From NCBI GenBank assembly GCA_033239525.1, contig BSYO01000036.1, positions 2,130,126-2,194,125 of the forward strand: 64,000 nt of DNA, given 5' to 3'. Below the pieces are notes generated by a model, which ran no database searches, was not told where the DNA came from, and was given only the letters and a program-made list of their open reading frames with translations. The position numbers and the translations under genes are program-made. This DNA is from Nepenthes gracilis (Eukaryota; Streptophyta; Magnoliopsida; Caryophyllales; Nepenthaceae). Every line of letters starts with the position of its first letter. Position 1 is the stretch's first letter. Below are positions 12,301 to 21,185 of the stretch, in pieces.

Positions 12301-14324
12301 ATAGGTATTAATTATGGACTGTGGCTTGCTTGCCATTGACGGAGGTTATTCGATGGAGAATAATCTGTTCCGTCACAATATATGCGCATGAATACCATCT
12401 TCATTTGACACCATTGCTGCCGTGAAGCTTCAAAGTCTGTCTCATTATTAAATGCAGACATGCATCTAGTTAATTTATCAATCAAGCATGTGGGGAACAG
12501 AAGAATAAATGCTTAATAACATTTTGTAAATATATGCCAATTCACCAGCCATGATGACTATTGTGCATTTCCAACTGAAAAACTTTAGCGATTGCAGCTT
12601 ATTGGTTCCCACAGTTAAATAAATTTAGCATTTTACATATAATAAGTATCATATTCACACGGACCTTAATGACTATGCAACCTACATTCAACAAAATGCA
12701 TTCAAAGATCCAAGAAATGTAGAAAAATCAAATCAAAATTTCAAATAAATTTGGCAAAAAATGAAATTCCTTTAATATACCATTTTACATCACAATAAAA
12801 TGGAATAATCAATATCATTTTATATAACCCATTCATCTAGACTATCTATATTTGGCAAGGAAAGTCCCGTTACGAGTAAAGCCCAATGGGAGATCCCATC
12901 CCAAAAGATTGGCCTAGTGGGAGGGAGAGCCCCTTGGCTTATAAGCGGAAGGTTCTGCCTTAAGCTCCCCGATGTAGGACTCGTAACATTCACTCCTCCT
13001 TTAATTAGAACCGCTGACCTTAGCGGCTCTCACTTTGAGACGTTTCACTCCACCCTGGCGCACCGGCAGCAGGTCAGCCCCTCCCCAGGTTGCCCTTTCT
13101 GGGCAGCGGCCCTCCTTCTAGTACCAGTCCTGTTACGAGCAAAGCCCAAAGGGAGAGTCCATCCCAAAAGACCGGCCTAGTGGGAAGGAGAGCCCCTTGG
13201 CTTATAAGCTTAAGGTTCTGCCTCAAGCTTCCCAACGTAGGACTCGTAACAAATGGCTTGAATATAATGTCACCAACAAAATAAAATCATTCTACATTTC
13301 TTTAGAATCTGTTTTGAAATATTACCAAAACTAAGAATGAATATGTGCGAATGACATTTCAAAGCAAAATTGAAGCAAAACTGAGAATAATATAAGCAAA
13401 ATATCGGATAACATGTGCTAAGAGATGATATTGCTTTAACATACCATTCCACATCATTTTGTGATGGAAATAGGTTACCTCAGTTTTTACACATCAATAG
13501 ATGAACTTAAATGACAACAGTTCTCATTGAGAGAGAGGATTCACTTTGTCGTCGTTGTACAAGAGTTGCAACAGGAAGATGGAGTGCAGTTGGATGGGGC
13601 TGCAGATAAATACGAAATTAAACGATGGAAGAACATGTGATATTGATGAAATGGACATTGGATTTTGCTGAAATGGACATTCGAGTTTTTCTTATGCGAG
13701 GTTTAATATGAGCCATTGGATTGAAAGTTTACACAAACGGAAGTTTTTTAAAGGCAACAAATGTGGAACGACGGCCCAAATTAGGCGCAACTTCGCAGCC
13801 CCGGACACCCACTTTCTCACCCGAATTTTCATTCATGCCAGAAAAAAAAATTTGTTTCCTTTTCCTAAATCTTTTTGTCCAATCCAAATACAGTAACTCC
13901 TCCTCCTGTTGATAAAGTGAGGTGTGAAATTAAACTACTATGGACAGACCCGATCGATTCAAATATCCAACATTCAATTTCATATCTCAGTTAACAGAGG
14001 ACACGCAGAGAGAGAGAGAGAGAGAACCTGAGGAGCAACGACGATAAAGCCATGGGAAGCGATGTGCTGAATAAGTTGAAAGTAGAAGGAAAACTGGAGA
14101 AGATAACCATGGAGGAGCAACAACACCGGGAAGTCTCCACCGACGGGTGAGGATGGCGTCCCAACCAGTAGTGGCTTTGGAGGAGGAACAGGGACGGAGC
14201 CGTCCGATTGGATGTTTAGGAGAACTGTTTGGTAATTCCCATTCTCGAATACATTTGTGGCCGACGAGGAAGATGAAGAAGATAGCATCACTGTATCGCT
14301 GAACCCTACTTCTACTGCCGTCAT
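2905..14324 (-). CDS. Chlorophyllase, copy B (two exons, 10.4 kb intron)
   Basis: Exon 1 is 14324-14028 (99 codons, ends CAG, donor GTTCTC) and exon 2 is 3582-2905 (acceptor TTTAACAG, phase 0, 226 codons with the stop). The join gives 324 residues, normal for chlorophyllase, and reads VAPQ then LYLIAGLDTSDDIKSTA, as in CLH2-type enzymes. Exon 2 carries the lipase motif GHSRGG (catalytic Ser), GIDPVDG (Asp) and KHQGHMDMLDD (His), so the triad is complete. The enzyme hydrolyses chlorophyll to chlorophyllide plus phytol. Oddities: exon 1 reads HGYLLQFSFYFQL where copy A and the family have HGYLLYNSFYSQL, and the intron contains a solo LTR (3834-4639), a 2.8 kb solo LTR, a TRIM and FAR1-related pseudogenes. 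Pairing of these two exons rests on order, strand and phase. The gene may be weakly expressed, or exon 2 may be an orphan. Confidence 0.75.
3834..4639. mobile_element. Solo LTR, family L1
   Basis: The element starts TGTTGGGATAT and ends ATATCCCAACA, a perfect terminal inverted repeat. It is flanked by the 5-base target duplication ATTAT (3829-3833 and 4640-4644). The 806-base body includes ACGTAGAAAATCCTCTTC and the ATCACGGGAC box shared with two other LTRs in the window (39306-39990 and 51366 onward). Near its 3' end (about 4290-4530) are short imperfect repeats built on CTCCGGCCTGGC and AGTCCG. No internal domain is attached, so it is a solo LTR left by recombination. It lies in the long chlorophyllase intron. 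Confidence 0.88.
4645..5690. repeat. Degenerate dispersed repeat, retrotransposon-like
   Basis: This intronic stretch includes CTCTGATACAATTTT near 5173, which resembles the reverse complement of a tRNA-iMet primer-binding site, so a minus-strand LTR element may once have lain here. The part from about 5190 to 5620 is clearly related to 47830-48270: both contain GTTGATTTATTCGA and TTTCTACGTTAAA in the same order, after a GAGAGAGA-rich tract. No intact ORF or LTR ends were found. Confidence 0.45.
5690..8330 (+). pseudogene. FAR1-related sequence (MULE-derived) pseudogene, near full length
   Basis: Reading the plus strand across stops and frameshifts gives the domains of a FAR1/FRS protein in order. 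About 6460-6700: a FAR1 DNA-binding domain (SRKGKHQQDER, ETRC, EYNYELEPSK). About 6700-6890: LRSQHK and EGNVSYVIEDQKSYLRARR. About 6960-7300: the MULE transposase core (DVTFDSTYENNKG, ALLYDET, then GGHTPVTIFINQN). About 7500-7740: STQLSEILNRDLKS. About 7840-7960: a SWIM-like zinc finger (NCGHTLCACLK) and LPRWTKKAR. The longest open piece is only 88 codons. The leader at 5690-6400 is an inverted match to 440-1120. A (TA)n microsatellite sits at about 6334-6376. It may be a dead FRS gene copy or a MULE internal region; no terminal inverted repeats were found. Confidence 0.75.
8331..8780. other. Intronic spacer between two opposed FAR1-related copies
   Basis: This stretch contains a local cluster of related words (TACTGTTC, GTATACTGCAGTATACT) at about 8450-8530 and otherwise AT-rich sequence. 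It separates the plus-strand FAR1-related copy from the minus-strand one that begins near 8780. I see no gene. Confidence 0.4.
9567..12377 (+). mobile_element. 2.8 kb solo LTR, probably Ty3/Gypsy
   Basis: The element begins TGTGAGGTTCC and ends CCGTCACA, giving TGTGA...TCACA termini. It is flanked by ATATA duplications (9562-9566 and 12378-12382), and comparison with the uninterrupted copy at about 281-287 confirms the empty site. No second copy of the start lies inside and there is no coding domain, so it is one LTR of 2811 bases. A TATA box (TATAAAAA at 9867-9874) follows a GC-rich array at 9721-9866, setting the plus orientation. A diverged relative is at 24884-26948; both share a block such as GTTAGTACGATCTACTAGCC at about 11503-11522. 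Assignment to Gypsy rests on LTR length and the TGTGA/TCACA ends. Confidence 0.88.
9721..9874 (+). promoter_or_regulatory. CTCGAGCG-rich array and TATA box of the solo LTR
   Basis: CTCGAG recurs at about 9729, 9742, 9797 and 9849 among GGCCGCTCG and GCCGGCCGCTCG units, in sharp contrast to the AT-rich surroundings. The array ends at GGCGCAG, directly followed by TATAAAAA at 9867. Transcription of the intact element would be expected to start about 30 bases later. The array is dense in CpG. Confidence 0.65.
12868..13251 (-). mobile_element. TRIM (terminal-repeat retrotransposon in miniature)
   Basis: Two 121-base direct repeats (12868-12988 and 13131-13251) have TGTTACGAG-type starts and CTCGTAACA ends and enclose a 142-base internal region without coding capacity. 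On the minus strand the first LTR is followed by GGACTGGTACTAGAAGG, a decayed tRNA-iMet primer-binding site, and the second is preceded by a purine tract (TAAAGGAGGAGTGAA). This gives minus orientation and the usual TRIM size. It is absent from duplicate copy A at about 749. Both LTRs are preceded by AGTCC on the plus strand, and the flanks show no clean 5-base duplication. Confidence 0.85.
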
Positions 14325-14490
14325 TTTGCCTTGCCTTCTCCCTGCTCTGCTCTCCCTTCGGCCAAAGGGATGTCGGTGTCATCAAGATATTGAATTTATA
14401 ATATTTAATTGTTACAATATTTGTGAGGCCAATATATTCCCACTTATACAGATTCTGAACGGGGGTCGCTTCGACCTCGTACAGAGGACG

Positions 14491-16183
14491 TAGTTAACGT
14501 TGTTAGGTCTCAATTTTAATGACCCAAATTTTTTAATATTTTAAAAAATAAAAAATATATATTTTTTATTTTTTTATTATTTATTAAAAAACATATAAGC
14601 CATTAAATTTAAAATCTAACAGTATCATAAGCATCACAAAAAATATAACATCCGTACTGTATCGCAGTTCCTCACTTCTCTGCAAATTCAGCTAGCACAA
14701 CTAAAGTCAAATTCGCTGCACCTTTATCTTAGATTAATATATTTTTTAATTGATTTCATGTCTAATAAATTATTTTTTAATAAATTTTTAATGTAAATAA
14801 ATTAATAAAATATTATATTATTTAATGTCGTATTTAATAAGAGCCTAATTTTAAATTCGAGATAAATCACTGAGTAAGTTTTTTATTATATTCAAAATAA
14901 AAAAATAATAAAAGATTGAGACTCGTTAGCAAAAATAGAAATAGATCTTACACCAAAAACCCGAAAAGTATGAGATAAAAAATCATATATCAAATTTGAA
15001 TAGTATTATAAGATATCTTTTAGCCATTTTTAGATATATTTAATAATAAGATATCTCATTTCTTTGTTTATTTATCTTAACAAGCTCACACAAATACATA
15101 TAAATAAGTTAATGTCAAATCATGGTAGCTAAAGAATGGCAAAACGATTTTTTCTAAACATTTTTCATTAAATATATGAACCATTTTCTTAATCTAAAAT
15201 TTTTATTTTTTTGAAAAATCACAAATTCTTTCTAACCCCACCCTTCCTTGGAGGCATTCTACCACCACCGCCACCAGAAACTTACCCCCACCACCTTGTT
15301 GCACCTCCTATGTCACTAGCACTGCCTCGCTCCCACCCCACATTACTAGAAATTTCACAACCCTAACAATGTTGTTCGGCTTCATTTCACCATTTTTTGA
15401 TTATAACAATGGATCATTTTCATCAACAAATATCACACACGGGTCTCCGGCATCAATTTGTGCTTAGATCTTTACCATTTTGTATTTTTGTTGTGCAAGA
15501 TCAAGTATCGAGTATTTCACAAATTTAGTTTTCTCAATTTCAGTCTTACTTCACTTGGTATTATTTATTAAATGTACTTGTGTAAGGGTGAAACGACCTC
15601 TTATTAAGTAGTGAATTGTATACTATAGTGTTTAACTATAGGAAAATTGAATATTGATCATAATATGACTCCATTTCTATAAAAAAGTCTTGTAGTTTTT
15701 ACTTTTATTTTGAAAAATGTTTTCCATGTAAAAAGTTCAATGGCTCTTGTACACGATCGATTTACTTTTGTTGCATTTTATATGATATGACACAGTGTCG
15801 TTATTTGACTGTTCATGTGATGACTCGAATCACATAATCTCGATCATTCAAATCGCAACGTCATATTTCTTAACTATAATAATATATAACTCATATGATA
15901 TTATAAATAATACTCTTAATTTTATAAAACCAATATCTAATAAGTATAACATTTAAAAGAGCTCCTAACACTTTAATATAATCCTATATATAGTAGTACA
16001 AGCATTCAACACGAAATAATCAAAATAATATTATAATTGTTTTTAGATCTCCTTAGCCATCAAGTTCTACCATGTCTTGTACGACAACCTATGCAATTTT
16101 GAAAGAATATAAGATAATATCAAATAAGCCAAATGCTAACAAGTAATTATATAATCCAAAAATGTAATAAAATTCAAGTATAT
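14491..16183. other. Intergenic AT-rich DNA upstream of chlorophyllase copy B
   Basis: The part next to 14490 should hold the promoter of the minus-strand chlorophyllase gene, since homology with copy A ends near here. The rest is AT-rich, with a short run of CCACCACC-type repeats at about 15260-15330. I see no gene, tRNA or clear transposon end. Confidence 0.45.
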
Positions 16184-17474
16184 TGTAACGCCTAATTTCT
16201 CATTTATGATTTATAACGTTACTATATATATATATATATGATTAATTTTAAAAATAATTGTATGAAAATTTAAAAAAATTCAGATTTGAGAAAGGTAGAC
16301 CCTGCGCTTGACTGGTGCCTGTCCCCATATTTGTGTGTTCAAGGCAGTAGTTGTGCATATGTGAGGCAATCATCGTGGATTAAATAGAATATATGACGCC
16401 TGAAATGTATTTATTGTAGTGTTCATGCATAATTGAGATTGAATACTGACACCTAAGTTGCACCCATTAGGCCACTCATGTGTGCTTTTGTGTTGTGGGT
16501 GGTGCTTGATGCAACTATAGAGTGTATGTAAGGACCCTTTACCCGTTTTTTGGCCATTTCATAGGAAAAATAAAAAATAAAAAAAAGAAAGAACAAGTAT
16601 GAAGAAAGAAAAAAAAAAAAGAAGAGGGAAGGAAAATGACTGAAATCATCAAAGTTGGCTTTTTATCAATCAATATGCAAGTCATCAGTAATTAGTTCTC
16701 CAATTTAATTTGCATCATATTTTATATTTTTAAATATTTTGACATTCTGAGATTTATAAAATTTGATATGATTTTCAGATTTGATGATTTTTTACTCTGA
16801 AATTTATGAATTTACCATACGATTTGAGTTTCTGATGATTTTACATGGTTTGTATAATTTGATATTCATATATTTATAACGATCTATATGTACAAAATTA
16901 TAATTTAAATTGTGTTATTTGGAAAGTTTGACATATCAAATTTCACAGGTATATTACAGTTTTTTGTCATTCATCTGTTTTATAGACAAATATATTTGTA
17001 TATTGTGTATATATATTTGTTAAATTTTAAATTCATGATTTATGATATTTTTTAATCATTTCAAATTAATAGGTTATATATATTTGTAGAATATAGACAA
17101 GGAATATTAGAAGAATTTTTTTTTACTTGTGTTTGTCTTGCAAAAATATTGATATTTTATTGGATTGGATTAATGTATATTTTGAGTTCCTCAATTTGTA
17201 TATTTGAGACGATGTATCAAATAGATATTTTGTACAACTTGGTCAGATGTTTTCATTATATATTATTTAGAATTAAGCAGGTTTTCATATTATTTGGATG
17301 TCAAATGGGATTTAGTTCAAATAGGTCCTATATCCGCTACCAAATTTCTGGCTTATTATGATAGTTTGATGTTGGTTAGATATTTAAATATTTTCGGTTT
17401 TAAATTGATTGTGGATAATTATTATTTAAATTTATTTATCATTATTATTTCTTAATTGTATCGGGATCGTAACA
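16184..17474. mobile_element. Probable solo LTR
   Basis: The stretch begins TGTAACGCC and ends GATCGTAACA, near-inverted TGTAAC/GTAACA termini. It is flanked by TATAT (16179-16183) and TATAC (17475-17479), a duplication with one mismatch. It is 1291 bases long with no coding domain. Starts like TGTAACGCC are common in Gypsy LTRs. The call rests on termini and flanks only. Confidence 0.55.
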
Positions 17475-19930
17475 TATACGATGATAATAGAGCTCAAATC
17501 ATAGAACTTCAGATAGAATCAATAATATAAAAATTAACATCTCGAACATCAAGAGCATACAGCTCCAAGAAATCACATCGGTCAAGCCAAATTCAATGAT
17601 TTCAACAAGAATGTGGTAACCCTAATTTGTTAACCTCCGACCAAACCGAATTGTTCACTTCAACAAGTTCAACAAGGATATGGCACCTCAAGCCCGCTAA
17701 CCCCCAGCCGAATCGAACCATTCCATGTCAACAATTTCAATAGAAATGTGATAGCTTAAACCCATCAATCCATAGCCAAATCTGACCACTCACCTCAACA
17801 AACTCAACAAAAACAATTTTCGAGATTCATGTTTTCTCCTATGGCAAACCTATGGCCAATGATCCCGACAACTCACCATTATTTCCAAAGTATGGTCTAG
17901 CCGTCTCACAACCATCCCAAATGATGGGATCACCTATAGTTCCAATGAATCTCCACCACTCCAAGAGAGTTGTGTGATTGCCTCATAACCATTACCTACA
18001 GTAAAACCCTCCGCTATTCCAATGATTCTCTATCACTTTGAGAGTAATGCCTAATCGTCTCATGATCATCTCAAATGGTAAGACCTACTTCTAAATATAT
18101 TAGATATCAATATATAAACAACTCATATAGGTTCCATAGAAGAAAATATAGTATAAACATACAATTAAAATTATTAAAATAGTCTTGATATTAAATGATA
18201 AAGACTATACTAGAATACCATGCCGTCCATACATTCAGATATTTTAATATGTTGATATATTTTTCTTTACCTTATTCATAGAATATAAAATGGTATCGAT
18301 TATATAAGATTCAGTCATAAAAATTCCCAGATTCTCATATTGTCCTTACACGTAATCCACCATCTCACTCTTACCAAGATTAGCACCATCAAAAATCATA
18401 AGAAAATATGACATGAAATATAACTTATCAACAGCATAGAAAGATGAACTAAAATAAAATAATTGAATAAGGCATGATAAACAATTAATAAAATTAAGAG
18501 ATCGAATCATTATTTTCTAACAAATTTACAATAAAAGATTTAATATGTCATCCGATCAACTTATCATAACCTAGTCCATGACTCCCTTCATAATTATCAT
18601 TTACTATATCAACTAGTAAATAATAAAACCTCACTTCTCTTATTGGAGTTATCACAGCCCATTTTCTCACAAATTCGGGTTATTCTATAACATTTGATGT
18701 ATAATAATTATTAAAATCATTATTTATGATCATTATACAACTATTAAAATTAAATTTATGTATCAAGCATTACAAATCAACCCCTAATTTCTCATAATTT
18801 TCCAAACCCTATTTTTGCACCATGTTTGAATTTCTCTTAAATTTGACCACATGAGGAAGATTTGACACAATGAATGATCTTTCGAGACATTATACCTGCA
18901 TTAGACTATGGAATAACAATAATAGTAATGAATTACTTACCGATTAATGCATATTAATTCATCCCTCTTTATTTTTTAGGATTTCTGCCTCAGCCCACTT
19001 GAGTGTAACTCAGGCGTGCATCTAACACTGACTAATTTAAAAAGTATGCTTGAGCTCCACTTAGGTGATAGTCAGGTATGACCTTCCTATCTAGAATTTA
19101 CATAAGCGTGCATTGGGTACCGGTCAGACATCTATCAACTTACAAAAATCTAGTTCAAAATTAACTTTTGACCCAATTTTCTTCCTCTATTGATCTCAAC
19201 TTTAATTATTTCACTTAATTAATAATGACTAAAATAAATTCAAATTCGAACCTTACTTGCTACAAATTACGTTTTTAGCCTCCAAATTAAGCCGCCATTG
19301 ACGCCCATTTTATTAGTTGATTTACGGGCTTCTTTGTCCAATTTCGAGCGATTTTCGGCATCTCATCTATATTTTCCGCTCCCATTTCTCAGCCATGAAG
19401 GACCGGTTTAGCCCTAATTTAGCCAACTTTGATCCAAATTACAACCCTAAAATTTGTCTTTAAGGTGCAATCTTAGTTTAAGATTAAGTTAGTTGCTTTA
19501 TTGATTCCAAATTAGACTTCAACGTAGAGGATTTGCATTCTAGAGTTTGTTCATCCTCCAAAGTCTAATCTAATTTAATTAATCCTAATTATACAGTAAT
19601 TAGGTCTTAATCTTAAATTATAATTATTCCTTAACTATACCCAATTGATATATATTAAAAGCCATAATTTATTTGGAAAATTGGTAATTTAATTTAACCC
19701 CAATAATTTACTCTATTCTAAAATTCTGGACACCTTTTTAAAATAATAAATTATCATCAAATAATCCTTGATTAATCAGTATTTTTAAATTAAAATATTT
19801 ATATCCAAAATATATATAAAAATATCCCAATATATACTAACTAGTTACCTAAATTTTTATACCGATTTACATTTATTATAATATATAATATAGATTTTTT
19901 TTTTAAAAAAAAATATCTGGCCCGTTACAC
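17475..19930 (-). mobile_element. Decayed retrotransposon DNA with a short minisatellite
   Basis: At about 17600-17815 there are three diverged copies of a unit of about 68 bases, each with an ATGTGG/ATATGG start, CC(A/G)AA(C/T)C and a TCAACAA-rich end. The region ends near 19928 with CTGGCCCGTTACA, whose reverse complement TGTAACGGGCCAG looks like the start of a minus-strand LTR. TATCACA near 18655 looks like another LTR end. No boundary pair or target duplication could be matched and no ORF survives. Confidence 0.35.
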
Positions 19931-19956
19931 CTCTATTGTGCTGTCAAAGAAGGAAA

Positions 19957-19997
<41 letters not shown>

Positions 19998-21185
19998 TTT
20001 ATGATTAAATAATTTTTTATTTATAATTTATTACTAAATAATTATTAAAAATTATAATATTTAAAATTAATTAATTAATATAATCTAATCGGTTAGTCAA
20101 TCAAACCAATTAACTAAATGAGTATAAAATCAATTTAAATCAAACACCATATCCCCACAATAATGAAATCGTGCCAACTAGACTTCATAAAATTGAATAC
20201 ATACTAAATATAGATCAAATTCAGATAAAAATTTATAATAATTAAGTTAAATTAAAAAAAATATGTAACCAAATAATTAATATCAAAAATTATAATTATA
20301 TTCGTTCTTAATCCATCTCGAGTAAATTCAGGCAGGTTCATAATAATTTTTATTTTTACATATCTTATTTAAAAATTAATATTTATATAAAAATATTAAA
20401 ATATAAAACATTTTCAAAGATAAAATATTTAAATTAAAATATCATTTAAATATATATTTAAATAAATAATATTATTAAAAAATTATTAATCACGTATAAA
20501 TATAATTCAATAAACTAATTTTTTATGTGATGCTTATTTGAAATAAAAAAACATAGTTATAAAAAATACCATTTGGGTCGGACCAAACGGATCATTATCA
20601 CCTATGATTGTGCCCAAATTGAAAAATTAATCAATCCTAATTTTATAATTATATCATTCATAATATTATTATATCTTAATGAAATTCTATAAAATTTTAA
20701 GCTGAACGAATCAGACTGATCAGATATTTGATTTTGACATGGTCTAATGCTAACTCTATTATAATCACACATTGAAACTAAAATCTTCACAGTGCCATTA
20801 CAAATTACCATGCCTAAACTCATTCAATACTCAATCAATGAATTATTGAACAAGCCTCTGACTCACTAGACTCAATATGTGTATGAATAACCAAATCATA
20901 ATATTAGTGTTAATATAGACTTCTAGGTAAATTTAAAGATTGGGATTAAAAGTTAGGTAAATAAATAGTATAGATCGTATTAAATAATTTAAATAATTAT
21001 TCAATTTTACTATTTATCTATCTAATTTCTAATTCCAAAGAATACCTAAAATATAATAGAACCCTAACAACTCCTTGGTATTCAATACAAAGTCAATTGA
21101 AAGTGGGAAAAATCATGTATGCCTGTCGCTACGACTATACAAGAACATGAGCCGATCATCATAGACACCCATTTATTGTAGTAGC
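19931..21185. other. AT-rich 3' flank of the EGF-like gene
   Basis: This contains a (TA)n microsatellite at about 19962-19993 and long AT-rich tracts. The portion next to 21185 should include the 3' UTR of the minus-strand gene. No coding sequence was recognised. Confidence 0.45.

Larger units (their letters stand above)
8780..13690 (-). pseudogene. FAR1-related fragment B, split by a solo LTR and a TRIM
   Basis: Minus-strand pieces at 13690-13252, 12862-12383 and 9566-8780 form one FAR1-related remnant, equivalent to fragment A and reaching further toward the C-terminus. At 9408-9178 it reads LDKKRHKQLASNFECVQKIP, then LQALKFYTPNILKMV. Beyond the stop near 9178 it continues as FDPSTNKINCGYKCFQIVGI and LCMHAYKALIVHDLTAI, which is the SWIM zinc-finger region of FAR1 proteins. 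The solo LTR (9567-12377) and the TRIM (12868-13251) interrupt it. It is not functional. Together with 5690-8330 it forms a tail-to-tail inverted pair inside one intron. Confidence 0.7.
9293..14490. repeat. Segmental duplication, copy B (interrupted)
   Basis: This is the partner of 1-1990. Homologous parts are 9293-9566, 12378-12867 and 13252-14490. Differences are scattered substitutions and small indels, such as loss of one codon near the start of the chlorophyllase exon and a change in its HGYLL motif. Confidence 0.9.
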
